From the NCBI RefSeq assembly GCF_009909205.1, contig NZ_JAAAPN010000008.1:1-64000 (forward strand): a stretch of DNA of 64,000 nucleotides, in the 5' to 3' direction. Made by a program: the position numbers and the translations under genes. Of the stretch, positions 15,888 through 24,737 are shown one piece after another. Each line of letters starts with the position of its first letter. Positions within the stretch are counted from its first letter, which is position 1. A model generated the notes under the pieces. The model had not been told where the DNA came from, made no database searches, and saw only the letters and a program-made list of their open reading frames with translations. Origin of the DNA: Aquabacterium fontiphilum (GTDB lineage: Bacteria > Pseudomonadota > Gammaproteobacteria > Burkholderiales > Burkholderiaceae_C).

Positions 15888-18083
15888 ATGACCCAAGCCG
15901 CTGTTTCCGCCGTGCCTTCTCCGCGTCGCCCCTGGCGTGATGCGCTGGAGTTGTTGGCATCGATGCGCTTTGCGATCGCCCTGCTGACGGTGATCTGCAT
16001 TGCCTCTGCCATCGGGACCGTGATCCTGCAGGGCGAACCCCTCGTGAACTACGTCGAGCAGTTCGGGCCTTTCTGGGCCGAGGTGTTCGGCACGCTGGGC
16101 TTGTATCGCATCTACAGCGCGCCGTGGTTTCTCGTGATCCTGGCCTTTCTGGTGCTGTCGACCAGCTTGTGCATCGCGCGGAACACGCCCAAGATCCTGG
16201 CTGACTGGCGCACCCACAAGGAGCAGGTGCGCGAGCAGGCCCTGCTGGCTTTTCACCACCACGCCGAGGGCCGGCTGCCCGGCGACCTGAACGCCGCGCG
16301 CGACCGCGTGGCCGGCCTGCTGGCGGAGCAGGGCTGGTCGGTACGTACCGAGCAGCGCCAGGCCAGCCCGCGCGGCGGGGCGGGCATCATGTTCGGCGCC
16401 CGCCGCGGCGCGGCCAACAAGCTCGGCTACATCGCCGCGCATGGCGCCATCGTGCTGATCTGTCTGGGCGGCCTGTTCGACGGCGATTTGCTCATCAAGC
16501 TGCAGGCCTGGTCGCGCGATCTGCAGGTGTTCCAGGGGCCGGGTGACAACGTCGAGCGCAGTCGGCTGAGCGTGGACAACCCGTCATACCGCGCCAACCT
16601 GTTCGTGCCGGAAGGGCAGCGGACGAACGCGGCCGTGGTGCAGATGGCCGACGGCATGCTGTTGCAGCCGCTGCCTTTCGATGTCGAGCTCAAGAAGTTC
16701 ATCGTCGAGTACTACGACACGGGCATGCCCAAACGCTTCGCCAGCGAGATCGTGATTCACGACCCGGCCGAGCCTGCGCCCACGCCGTACACGGTCGAGG
16801 TCAACCATCCGGTGATCTACAAAGGCATCACGCTGTTCCAGTCCAGCTTCGAGGACGGTGGCTCCAAGGTGCAACTCAAGCCGATCCGGCTGGACGGTCG
16901 CGCCATCGACGCCGTGCCCGTGGACACGCAGGTGGGCGCGACCGGCGTGCGCCTGCCGGCCGCCTGGTGGGGTGACGGTGATGGCATGAGCCTGGAAGTG
17001 ACCGATCTGCGGTTGATCAATGTGGAAGACCTCGCCCAGGCGCAACGCGTGTTGCCCGATACCCAGGGCGCACCGGTCACCGGGGCCATGCAGGGCTTCA
17101 CGCGCCACCTGGGCTCGGGCGCCAAGGCGCCGGGCGAAAAGCGCCTGGTCAACATCGGCCCGGCCGTCACGTACAAGCTGCGCGACAGCGCGGGGCAGGC
17201 GCGCGAGTTCCACAACTACATGGCGCCGGTCACGCTGGATGGCCACGCGGTGTTCCTCGTGGGCGTGCGCGACACCCCCGCCGAGTCCTTCCGTTACCTG
17301 CGCGTGCCGGCCGATGAGGACATGAGCATGGCGGGCTGGTTGCGGCTGCGTGCCGCCCTGGCAGATCCGGGGTTGCGTCAGACTGCGGCCGAGCGGCTGG
17401 CCGAGCGCACGAATCCTCAATCCAGCGAGCGGGTGCGGGCTGACCTGACGGCCTCCGCCCGGCGCACGCTGGAGTTGTTCGCGGGCACGCTGTCGCCCAC
17501 GCCGCGGGATGGCGGTGCGCCCGCAGTCGATGCCGGCCAGCCGCAAGGCGGGCTGATGGCCCTGTCGTCGTTCATTGAAAACGTGGTGGCGGCCGAGCAG
17601 CGCGAGGAGATGGCCGGCTCGCTCATCCGCCTGCTCAACGGCACACTGTTCGAGTTGTACAACCTCAGCCGCGAGCGCGCCGGGCTGCCCGCGGTGGGGT
17701 TGGAGGACGAGACCACGCGCGCCTTCCTGGCCCAGGCGGTGCTGTCGCTGTCGGACGCGGTGTTCTACCCGGAGCCAGTGTTGCTGACGCTGGATGGTTT
17801 CGAACACCGTCAGGCCAGCGTCTTCCAGGTCACGCGCACCCCGGGTCGCAATGTGGTCTATCTGGGCTGCCTGCTGCTGATCATCGGCGTTTTCGCCATG
17901 CTGTACATCCGCGAGCGCCGCCTGTGGGTCTGGCTGCACGCGGATGAGCAAGGCCAGACCGCCTACCGCATGGCTTTGTCCTCAACGCGCCAGACGCTGG
18001 ACACCGATCAGGAATTTGCGGCCTTGCGCGCGGCGTTGGCGCCCGACGCCGCGCCGCCCACCCCCGCGCCTGGCGCGGCCTGA
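15888..18083 (+). CDS. ccsB: cytochrome c biogenesis protein CcsB (ResB family, System II)
   Basis: This inner-membrane half of the System II heme ligation complex has 731 residues and the ResB layout. Three membrane helices lie near residues 25-45 (RFAIALLTVICIASAIGTV), 80-100 (WFLVILAFLVLSTSLCIA) and 183-200 (LGYIAAHGAIVLICLGGLF). A large periplasmic domain follows, and a fourth helix lies near 645-665. His in AAHGAIV is a heme-ligand candidate of this family. With CcsA it exports heme and attaches it to apocytochromes. It is followed 31 bases later by ccsA. Confidence 0.95.
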   Translation: MTQAAVSAVPSPRRPWRDALELLASMRFAIALLTVICIASAIGTVILQGEPLVNYVEQFGPFWAEVFGTLGLYRIYSAPWFLVILAFLVLSTSLCIARNTPKILADWRTHKEQVREQALLAFHHHAEGRLPGDLNAARDRVAGLLAEQGWSVRTEQRQASPRGGAGIMFGARRGAANKLGYIAAHGAIVLICLGGLFDGDLLIKLQAWSRDLQVFQGPGDNVERSRLSVDNPSYRANLFVPEGQRTNAAVVQMADGMLLQPLPFDVELKKFIVEYYDTGMPKRFASEIVIHDPAEPAPTPYTVEVNHPVIYKGITLFQSSFEDGGSKVQLKPIRLDGRAIDAVPVDTQVGATGVRLPAAWWGDGDGMSLEVTDLRLINVEDLAQAQRVLPDTQGAPVTGAMQGFTRHLGSGAKAPGEKRLVNIGPAVTYKLRDSAGQAREFHNYMAPVTLDGHAVFLVGVRDTPAESFRYLRVPADEDMSMAGWLRLRAALADPGLRQTAAERLAERTNPQSSERVRADLTASARRTLELFAGTLSPTPRDGGAPAVDAGQPQGGLMALSSFIENVVAAEQREEMAGSLIRLLNGTLFELYNLSRERAGLPAVGLEDETTRAFLAQAVLSLSDAVFYPEPVLLTLDGFEHRQASVFQVTRTPGRNVVYLGCLLLIIGVFAMLYIRERRLWVWLHADEQGQTAYRMALSSTRQTLDTDQEFAALRAALAPDAAPPTPAPGAA

Positions 18084-18114
18084 GCCGCCACTCATTTATT
18101 TTCGGGATCCGATC

Positions 18115-19476
18115 ATGTCGCTGTCCACTTCGCATCCTTCTGCTGCTCTGGCGGCCCCGGGCCGCCCCCGTGACCTGTGGGACTGGCTGTTCGCGCTCGC
18201 GCTGGTCGCGGTGGGCGGCTACACCTATGCCTTGCTGCACCCGCACATGGATGTCTACGAGAAGGCCATCCTCGCCGGCTCGGTGCCGTCGCTGATCTGG
18301 CTGGGCTGGTTCTGGCGGCCGCTGCGGTTGCTGATGGTGGGCGTGGGCGCCGCGGCAGGTCTGGCCATCGTGTTGTACCGCGGCACGATGGACGGTCACG
18401 GCGCCGACCTCGTGGCCGGCGAGCAGGTCTTTTTGCTGAAGTACCTGTTGTCGTCGCAGAGCGCGATCCTGTGGATGAGCCTGCTGCTGTTCATGAGCAC
18501 GGTCTTTTACTGGATCGGGGCGGTGACCGGCGGGCGCACGGCGACCCGCCTGGGCTCACGCATGGCCTGGGCCGGTGTGTTTTTTGGGCTGGTTGGCTCG
18601 TTCGTTCGCTGGTTCGAGAGCCACCAGATCGCGCCCGACATCGGGCACATCCCGGTGAGCAACCTCTATGAGGTGTTCGTGCTGTTCGCCTGGATGACCA
18701 CGGCCTACTGGCTGTACTACGAAGACCGCTTTGCGCGCATGGGCCGCGACCTGGGTTCGCTGGGCGCTTTCGTGATGTTGGTGGTCAGTGCCTCGGTGGG
18801 CTTCCTGCTGTGGTACGCGCTGGAGCGCGGCGCACACGAGATCCAGCCGCTGGTGCCGGCGCTCAAGAGCTGGTGGATGAAGCTGCATGTGCCGGCCAAC
18901 TTCGTGGGCTATGGCACGTTCGCGCTGGCGGCCATGGTTGCGTTTGCCTACCTCATCAAGGTGCGTGCGCAAGAGACGTCGTGGGTCAAGCTGCTGCCGC
19001 TGTGGCTGTTGGGTGTGATCCTGTGTTTCGAGCCACTGGTGTTCAGCGCGCGGCCGGGCAGCGAGTCGCCCATCAGCAGCTACTGGGCGGTGTACTTCGG
19101 CCTGTCGGCGTTGATCGTCGCGGCCATCATCATGGCGCGCAAGCGCATCGGGCAGCGGTTGCCGGATCTCGCGGTGCTCGATGACGTGATGTACAAGGCG
19201 ATTGCCGTGGGCTTTGCCTTCTTCACCATTGCCACCATCCTCGGCGCGCTGTGGGCCGCCGAGGCCTGGGGAGGCTACTGGAGCTGGGACCCGAAGGAGA
19301 CCTGGGCCCTCATCGTGTGGCTGAACTATGCAGCCTGGCTGCACATGCGCCTGGTCAAGGGCCTGCGTGGTGAGTTTGCCGCGTGGTGGGCGCTGATCGG
19401 GCTGCTGGTGACCACGTTTGCCTTCCTGGGGGTGAACATGTTCCTGTCCGGCCTCCACTCCTACGGCGCGCTGTGA
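18115..19476 (+). CDS. ccsA: cytochrome c biogenesis protein CcsA (System II heme handling)
   Basis: This polytopic membrane protein of the CcsBA synthetase has 453 residues with about ten hydrophobic segments. The hallmark WWD-type heme-binding motif WGGYWSWDPKETWAL lies near residues 383-397. Family His residues are visible in ESHQIAPDIGH and MKLHVPANFVGYG. In-frame codons reach back to 17944 inside ccsB, but ATG at 18115, just after the ccsB stop, gives a normal N terminus. It presents heme to CXXCH sites of secreted cytochromes such as cytochrome c4 and probably the diheme protein downstream. The Crp/Fnr gene overlaps its stop codon. Confidence 0.96.
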   Translation: MSLSTSHPSAALAAPGRPRDLWDWLFALALVAVGGYTYALLHPHMDVYEKAILAGSVPSLIWLGWFWRPLRLLMVGVGAAAGLAIVLYRGTMDGHGADLVAGEQVFLLKYLLSSQSAILWMSLLLFMSTVFYWIGAVTGGRTATRLGSRMAWAGVFFGLVGSFVRWFESHQIAPDIGHIPVSNLYEVFVLFAWMTTAYWLYYEDRFARMGRDLGSLGAFVMLVVSASVGFLLWYALERGAHEIQPLVPALKSWWMKLHVPANFVGYGTFALAAMVAFAYLIKVRAQETSWVKLLPLWLLGVILCFEPLVFSARPGSESPISSYWAVYFGLSALIVAAIIMARKRIGQRLPDLAVLDDVMYKAIAVGFAFFTIATILGALWAAEAWGGYWSWDPKETWALIVWLNYAAWLHMRLVKGLRGEFAAWWALIGLLVTTFAFLGVNMFLSGLHSYGAL

Positions 19477-20291
19477 ACCCCGCCGCACCGGCCGTGCCAG
19501 CGGGCGCACGCGAGTGGGTCACCCCAGCCATCCTGGCGCAGCTGCGTACCGACCCCTGGTTCAGCCACCTGCCTCCCGAGTTCGAGGCGGCGCTGCTGTC
19601 CATTGCGATGCAGCGCAGACTGCAGCACGGCGAGCACCTGTTCTTCCGAGGTGATCCGCCTGACGGGCTGTACGCCATCCTGGACGGCACCCTGCGGATC
19701 TCGGGGGTGACCGAGGCCGGCAAGGAGGCCATTCTGTCGCTGGTCGAGGCGCCGGCCTGGTTTGGCGAGATCTCGCTGTTCGACCGCTTGCCGCGCACGC
19801 ACAACGCGGTGGCCGAGGGGGCGGTGCGCGTGTTGCATGTGCCGCAGGCCGATCTGAGCGCTTTTCTGGAGCGTGAGCCAGCCTTCTGGCGCGAACTGGG
19901 CGTGCTGATGGCGCTGCGGATCCGGCTGACCTTCATCAGCATGGAGGACATGGCGCTGCTGCCCTCGGAGACACGCTTGGCCCGCCGTCTGGTGTGGCTG
20001 GTCGAGGGCTCGACGCAGACCGCTGGCCCGGGCCCCTGGGTCGTGCCCATCAGCCAGACGCAGCTGGGCATGATGCTGTCGTTGTCGCGCCAGACGACCA
20101 ACCAGGTGCTCAGCAGCCTGCAGGCGCAGGGGCTGGTGCGCATCGCCTATGGGCGCATCGAGGTGCTTGACCGGGTGCGGTTGATGGATGCCGCAGGCCT
20201 GTCGGCCACCGAGCGGCAGATTCTGGCGCAGTTGCAGGCCGCGGGCGTGCGCTCGGCGGGCTTGTCTGCCGGCGGGGGCGCGTCGGCCTGA
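19473..20291 (+). CDS. Crp/Fnr-family transcriptional regulator
   Basis: This 272-residue regulator starts at GTG 19473, overlapping the ccsA stop by four bases (GTGA), so it is translated in the ccsBA operon. The cyclic-nucleotide-binding-like barrel spans residues 30-150 (HGEHLFFRGDPPDGLYAILDGTLRI; PAWFGEISLFDRLPRTHNA). The C-terminal winged helix has VPISQTQLGMMLSLSRQTTNQVLSSL as its helix-turn-helix. The barrel resembles the cAMP-binding form (FGEISLFDRLPRTHNA), but ligand binding cannot be judged. No cysteine cluster for FNR-type oxygen sensing is seen. In the recognition helix the CRP residues R180-E181-R185 read R-Q-Q. A matching palindrome lies 88 bases downstream. Confidence 0.92.
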   Translation: MNPAAPAVPAGAREWVTPAILAQLRTDPWFSHLPPEFEAALLSIAMQRRLQHGEHLFFRGDPPDGLYAILDGTLRISGVTEAGKEAILSLVEAPAWFGEISLFDRLPRTHNAVAEGAVRVLHVPQADLSAFLEREPAFWRELGVLMALRIRLTFISMEDMALLPSETRLARRLVWLVEGSTQTAGPGPWVVPISQTQLGMMLSLSRQTTNQVLSSLQAQGLVRIAYGRIEVLDRVRLMDAAGLSATERQILAQLQAAGVRSAGLSAGGGASA

Positions 20292-20378
20292 CTGGCTGTC
20301 ACCGCGGCGCCTGGTCGGCCCGCGTGTCTACACGTTGTCCCGCGTTTGTCGGGAAACATCACCCGGTCATACCCGTGT

Positions 20379-20396
20379 TTGTCAGCTCCATGACAA
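20379..20396. promoter_or_regulatory. candidate Crp/Fnr-family operator
   Basis: TTGTCA-GCTCCA-TGACAA is a perfect inverted repeat. Its core TGTCA-N6-TGACA has the 5-6-5 geometry of CRP sites (TGTGA-N6-TCACA). It lies between the Crp/Fnr gene and the RoxA-like gene, centred 73 bases before the start codon. If AATGAT at 20417-20422 is the -10, the centre falls near -41.5, a class II activator position. The link to the adjacent regulator is inference. Confidence 0.55.
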
Positions 20397-20460
20397 GGCT
20401 GTCGGGCGCCTCTGGGAATGATGGCGCCGTCGTGAACCCATCATTTCAACGGAGACAGCC

Positions 20461-22830
20461 ATGGTCCATGTGCCCTCAGCCACACCGCGCTCGCGCGCCC
20501 GCGGTGTGCGCCCCGCCCGAGTGACGCGCCCGGCCGTGCGTGCCGCCTCTGCCGCCGCGCTGGCCTGTCTGACCGGGGCCGCGCTGGCCGCCCCTGCGTT
20601 TCCCGATCAGGACGTGGTGTGTGGTTTCAACGCCCAGCGCGAGCAGCAGCGGCTGGCCTCCGCGCAGCAGTTTGCGCAGCCCGTGGTGCAGCAGATGATG
20701 GTCAACGGCGCGCTGGTGTGGCAGGCCGGCGGCACGCAGGGGCGCCCCACCCTGCGCCCGGGCGACCTGGTGGTGCTCAAGGGCAGGGGCTTTGGCGCTG
20801 GTACCGACATCGACTTCAGCAAGATCATGATCGGCAACAGCCGCGTGCTGGAGACGGACTTGACCATGTACGAGCAGAAGCTCGACATCCTCAGCAGCGC
20901 GAACTACGAAACCGGCAAGGTGCGTTTTCAGTGGCCCAAGGACATCGTGAGCTGGCGCGATGATGAGGTGGCGTTCCGCGTGCCTTCTCACGCGAGCAAG
21001 GGGCCATTGAAGCTGCAGGTGCAAAAGCGCGTGGGCCATCTGGAGTCGCTGAAGAAGCCCGGGCAGCCGCACAAGGTGATCGATGCCCAGCGCAACCGCC
21101 TGACCTCCGGTGGCGATCCGAACTGCGACGTGGTGTCGGTGTTGAGCGACGAGGTCAAGGGCATCGTGCCGATCGATGTGGCGGTCGACAACCCCAGTTT
21201 CGCGCAGATGGTGCGCCTGGGGCGGCAGGTGTTCTGGTCCTATGACTACGGCCTCGGTGTGGCGCACAAGTTCAAGAACCTTGACTGGGAGAAGATCTTT
21301 GCGGGCAAGACGACCGATCCCTACACCCGTCAGAAGGCCAACCCCTACACCGCCTTCGGGGCCATCCCGGCGGTGCGTGGCCAGGTACCGGACGAGGCCA
21401 TCGACGATGTGTTCTTCGACCCCTATCCGCAAGAAAGCCCCATCCCCGGCTTCCTGCTGGTCGACAAGCAGCTGACCAAGGGCAACACGACGAACACGGG
21501 CTGGGTGGGCTACCGCAACGCCGAGTCGTCTCATCCGCTGCTGGGCCGCGGCAAGTGGGCGGGCTTCAACTGTGCCTCGTGCCATGGTTACCAGATCAGT
21601 TACCAGAAGGGGGGCAGCACGATCACCAAGGTCTTCCCTGGCCTGCCGAACCCCTTGTGGACACAGCGCTGGACGGTACTGGGCGACAAGCTGGGCGAGA
21701 CGACCGCCACCTTTTCCTACATTGAAGGGCTGGAGCCGGGGCCGAGCTTCGACAAGGCGAAGAAGCAGGTGGACAAGACGCCGCTGCTCTACCTGATGCC
21801 CGCAGGTGCCACCGAGGCCACGCTGACGCGCACCGCCGGCGAAGGCAGCCTGTACGACAACGATTACATCTACTCGCCCATGACGATCCCGAACGTGACG
21901 AACCACCTGCCGATCCGGCGGGCTTTGTCGCACACGGAGTCGTATGTCGGCTTCGAGGGCTCGTATGTGCACGCGCAGGAGCCCGAGGGCGCGATGGGCG
22001 CCATGGACCCGACTTCGCTGAAGGCGCTGACGGCTTACATGTCGGTGCTGGATCAGGATGACGATGACCTGCGCCACATCGGCATGTACCGCTGGCTGAA
22101 GTCCAACCAGAAGCTGGAGCAGACGGGCAACGCAGGCACGAGTGAAGGCGCCTTCGTGCAGCAGGGCTGGCAGGCTTACCCGTCGGTGGTGGCAGCCGTG
22201 AACCGCGGCAAGGCCGTGTTCGGTCAGGCATGCGCCTCGTGTCACACCGACCAGGTTGGCGCGCACACGAACGAGAAGATGATCCGCCTGGACGAGGTGG
22301 GGCGTTTCTTTGCGCCGACTGACTTCCAATACAAGCAGCAGTCCATCCGGGTGACTTACCTGCGCAACCTGTACTGGGTCAGCTCGCGTGGCTTGTTGTC
22401 CGATGGCCATGTGCGCAATCTGGAAGACCTGGTGCATCCCGACCGCTGCAACGAGCACTCGGCGATGTACAAGCAGTACTACACGTTGCACGCGCCGGTG
22501 CGCCCCGCGCCGGGCACGGCCGACCAGCCCACGCCGGCCCCCGACCTCAATCGCAAGGGTGATGTCTTCCGCGTGTACAAGGCCAAGAAGAAGCACCTGC
22601 TGGACACCACGGCGGATGCGCGCAACCGCTTTGTGGAGCGCCACAAGTACTTCGTGACCGTGCCCTGGGATCAGAATCACTACTACTGGGACTTCCAGAA
22701 GATGCGGCGTGAGTTCGGTCCGGAAATTGGCGCGCCCGGCCCGATCGGCATGCCTGCGACGCCCCACCCCTGGTGCGCGCGCTCGGCCGGCGAGGTGTCT
22801 GATCTGGTGCAGTACCTGCTGACGCTGTGA
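20461..22830 (+). CDS. large RoxA/MauG-like diheme c-type cytochrome, function unknown
   Basis: This exported 789-residue protein has a signal sequence ending near ALAAPAFPD (residue 45). Its two heme-attachment sites are CASCH at 371-375 and CASCH at 591-595. After the second heme, YLRNLYWVSSRGLLSDGHVRNLEDLV corresponds to the segment LRxxWxxxPYLHNGSVxxLxDLL of diheme peroxidases, MauG and the rubber oxygenase RoxA, which places it in that superfamily. The N-terminal 200 residues include a beta-rich part (RPGDLVVLKGRGFG; DEVAFRVPSHASKGPLKLQV) resembling an IPT-like domain. A peroxidase or oxygenase role is possible, but no substrate is known. Upstream are a Crp/Fnr gene and operator-like palindrome; downstream an OB-fold protein overlaps by four bases. 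Confidence 0.75.
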   Translation: MVHVPSATPRSRARGVRPARVTRPAVRAASAAALACLTGAALAAPAFPDQDVVCGFNAQREQQRLASAQQFAQPVVQQMMVNGALVWQAGGTQGRPTLRPGDLVVLKGRGFGAGTDIDFSKIMIGNSRVLETDLTMYEQKLDILSSANYETGKVRFQWPKDIVSWRDDEVAFRVPSHASKGPLKLQVQKRVGHLESLKKPGQPHKVIDAQRNRLTSGGDPNCDVVSVLSDEVKGIVPIDVAVDNPSFAQMVRLGRQVFWSYDYGLGVAHKFKNLDWEKIFAGKTTDPYTRQKANPYTAFGAIPAVRGQVPDEAIDDVFFDPYPQESPIPGFLLVDKQLTKGNTTNTGWVGYRNAESSHPLLGRGKWAGFNCASCHGYQISYQKGGSTITKVFPGLPNPLWTQRWTVLGDKLGETTATFSYIEGLEPGPSFDKAKKQVDKTPLLYLMPAGATEATLTRTAGEGSLYDNDYIYSPMTIPNVTNHLPIRRALSHTESYVGFEGSYVHAQEPEGAMGAMDPTSLKALTAYMSVLDQDDDDLRHIGMYRWLKSNQKLEQTGNAGTSEGAFVQQGWQAYPSVVAAVNRGKAVFGQACASCHTDQVGAHTNEKMIRLDEVGRFFAPTDFQYKQQSIRVTYLRNLYWVSSRGLLSDGHVRNLEDLVHPDRCNEHSAMYKQYYTLHAPVRPAPGTADQPTPAPDLNRKGDVFRVYKAKKKHLLDTTADARNRFVERHKYFVTVPWDQNHYYWDFQKMRREFGPEIGAPGPIGMPATPHPWCARSAGEVSDLVQYLLTL

Positions 22831-23414
22831 GCGCCACAGAGCCCGTGCGGCTGCGCGGCCGGCGCGCTGGGATGTTCATCGCGGCGCTGTGTCTGGGGGG
22901 GGCGGTGCTCTTCTGGCTGCTTGCGCGTCCGGCGCCCGAGCCGGCCGAGGCCTCGCCGCCCATGGCCGGAGCGCCGCCCGGTGCGGCTATTCGGCCAGCA
23001 GACGACGCAGCGCTTGCATCGTCTGGTGTGATGGACGATGCCTCTGCCCCGACCGCGGCTGCGCTGGCATTGGTGGCGCAGCGGGGCGCATCGGCCGGGC
23101 GGGCGCCGGCGCAGGCCGTTGCGGCCGATGCGCTCGTGCGTTCGCCTCAGGATGCGGCGTCAACCGGCGCGGCCCCGGTGGTGGTGGGCCAGCGTGTTCG
23201 GGTGGTGGGCGAGTTCGCCGAGCGTGTGCAGGGTGAGGCGGGCGTGACCGTGATCGTGCTGGCCACCGAGACGGGCGGCGGCCTGCATCTGGTGTGGTCG
23301 CCGGCCCATGTCGCCGCCCTGGACGGCCTGCGCGGGGGGCAACGGGTAGAGGCCGATTGCCTGGTCCAGGGCGAGGTGCTCGGACGCTGGGTTTTGGCTG
23401 ATTGTCGCGCCTGA
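22827..23414 (+). CDS. membrane-anchored protein with an OB-fold (tRNA_anti-like) domain
   Basis: This 195-residue protein starts at GTG 22827, overlapping the stop of the diheme cytochrome gene. One membrane helix (residues 14-32, MFIAALCLGGAVLFWLL) is followed by an Ala/Pro-rich linker to about residue 115. The C-terminal domain (GQRVRVVGEFAERVQG... LVWSPAHVAALDGLRGGQRVEADCLVQGEVLGRWVLADCRA) has the strand pattern and final x-L-x-DC of tRNA_anti-like OB folds, which usually do not bind tRNA. The domain call is by pattern only. Overlap with the diheme gene suggests a joint function at the membrane. Confidence 0.6.
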   Translation: MSATEPVRLRGRRAGMFIAALCLGGAVLFWLLARPAPEPAEASPPMAGAPPGAAIRPADDAALASSGVMDDASAPTAAALALVAQRGASAGRAPAQAVAADALVRSPQDAASTGAAPVVVGQRVRVVGEFAERVQGEAGVTVIVLATETGGGLHLVWSPAHVAALDGLRGGQRVEADCLVQGEVLGRWVLADCRA

Positions 23415-23491
23415 GTGGCGAGCCAACCGCGCTGGTCAAGATGCGCGGCGCACGGCCGATAATCCAGTCACCACCACGCTTGCCCACTGCC

Positions 23492-23833
23492 ATGCGCCAT
23501 GCCGTCCGTGATCCCGAGGGCCAGATCGTCAGCCTGCACCGCGAGCCGGTGCAGGGCAGCGAGCCGCTCGCGCTGGATCACCCTGACGTGCAGGCCTTTC
23601 TGCGCGACGATGCGAGCCGTGGCTTCGCCGAGCTGGACGCCGATCTGGTGCGGGTGCTGGAGGACCTGATTGACGCACTGATCCGGCTCAACGTGTTGCG
23701 CATCACCGACCTGCCGCTGGAAGCTCAGAACAAGCTGTTCGCGCGCAAGCACTTTCGCGACAGCATGCAGTCGCACGCGCTCAAGCTGTTCGAAGCCGAC
23801 GAAGCGCCCCCGCCGTCTGGCGCACCACGCTGA
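23492..23833 (+). CDS. small conserved protein, family often mislabelled 'tryptophan synthase beta-like'
   Basis: This 113-residue protein belongs to a small proteobacterial family seen in many genomes, sometimes named after tryptophan synthase without good reason. It begins MRHAVRDPEGQIVSLHREP and has the family core LDADLVRVLEDLIDALIRLNVLRITDLPLEAQNKLFARKHFR near residues 52-93. There is no signal peptide. ATG at 23492 was chosen because upstream codons of the open frame are not conserved in type. GATAAT at 23458-23463 could be its -10. No function is known. Confidence 0.7.
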   Translation: MRHAVRDPEGQIVSLHREPVQGSEPLALDHPDVQAFLRDDASRGFAELDADLVRVLEDLIDALIRLNVLRITDLPLEAQNKLFARKHFRDSMQSHALKLFEADEAPPPSGAPR

Positions 23834-23863
23834 GCGGCGGACGCTGTGCTCCGCTCGGGGAGC

Positions 23864-24709
23864 TCAAAGTACCCGGTGTTGCAGCGCTGGCAGCTGGCGG
23901 CGGATGGCGGTTTGACGACCATGGTCGAGCTCGGCCAGCACCACGCCGCCGCCTTCGTCGCGCTTGACCGCCAGCACCTCGCCCCAGGGCCCCACGGCCA
24001 TGCTGTGGCCGAACGTGCGCCGCCCGCTGGCGTGCAGGCCGCCTTGCGCAGGCGCGAGCACGTGGCAGAGGTTCTCGACGGCCCGTGCGCGAAGCAGCAA
24101 CTCCCAGTGGGCCTGGCCTGTGGTGTCGGTGAAAGCCGCTGGCAGCACGATGAGGTCGAGCGGCTGCGTGCGCCCCAGCGCCCGGAACAGCTCCGGAAAA
24201 CGCAGGTCGTAGCACACGCCCAGCCCGATGCGCCAGTTGCGGCCGTCGCGCGCGGGCAGATCGAATGCCACGAGCTCGTGGCCGGCCAGCAGCACGGCCG
24301 CTTCATCGTAGCGACGTTGGCCGTCCTCGAAGCAGAACAGGTGAATTTTGTCGTAACGGGCCATGCGCCGCCCATCGGGCCCGTAGACCAGCGTGGTGTT
24401 GAACACCCGCTCTGCATCCGGCGTGCGGATCGGCAGGGTGCCAGCGACGAGCCAGATGCCGTGCTCGCGTGCGGTCTCGGCCAGGATGTGCTGCATTGGC
24501 GTGCTGGCCGTGCCCGCCACATCGGCGTCTGCCAGCGGCTCGGCGATGGCGAGCTTGTCCTGGTCACTCAAACCCATCAGGCAGAAGTACTCGGGCAGGG
24601 CCACCAGTTCGGCCCCGGCCGCTGCCGCCTCGGCGATCCACGCCCGCGCCGCCTCGAAGTTGGCGTGCACGTCTGGTGTGGAGACCATCTGGATGGCGGC
24701 GACTTTCAT
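23864..24709 (-). CDS. carbon-nitrogen hydrolase family protein (Nit/omega-amidase type)
   Basis: This 281-residue member of the nitrilase superfamily has the full catalytic triad: Glu40 in LPEYF, Lys121 in YDKIHLF and Cys166 in GVCYDLRFPE. The sequence (FCFEDGQRRYDEA, YDLRFPELFRALG) is closest in type to Nit1/NitFhit-like amidases that act on deaminated glutathione or omega-amides; this is inference. ATG at 24709 has a strong GGGGGAAG ribosome binding site. It follows the TonB-like gene by 28 bases in the same direction, so it may be read through from the pilin operon. Confidence 0.9.
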   Translation of the reverse strand: MKVAAIQMVSTPDVHANFEAARAWIAEAAAAGAELVALPEYFCLMGLSDQDKLAIAEPLADADVAGTASTPMQHILAETAREHGIWLVAGTLPIRTPDAERVFNTTLVYGPDGRRMARYDKIHLFCFEDGQRRYDEAAVLLAGHELVAFDLPARDGRNWRIGLGVCYDLRFPELFRALGRTQPLDLIVLPAAFTDTTGQAHWELLLRARAVENLCHVLAPAQGGLHASGRRTFGHSMAVGPWGEVLAVKRDEGGGVVLAELDHGRQTAIRRQLPALQHRVL

Positions 24710-24737
24710 GGGCTTCCCCCGTGCGATCGTGATGCAC

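Noticed and set aside
20405-20428. GGCGCC-N12-GGCGCC in front of the diheme gene as a second operator
   Set aside because: Each half is itself a common GC palindrome, and such repeats are frequent by chance here. The TTGTCA repeat next to it is far more specific.
20476-22767. 763-codon minus-strand frame opposite the diheme cytochrome
   Set aside because: Its translation is a His/Arg/Leu-rich shadow with no motifs, while the plus strand has a signal peptide and two CXXCH sites.
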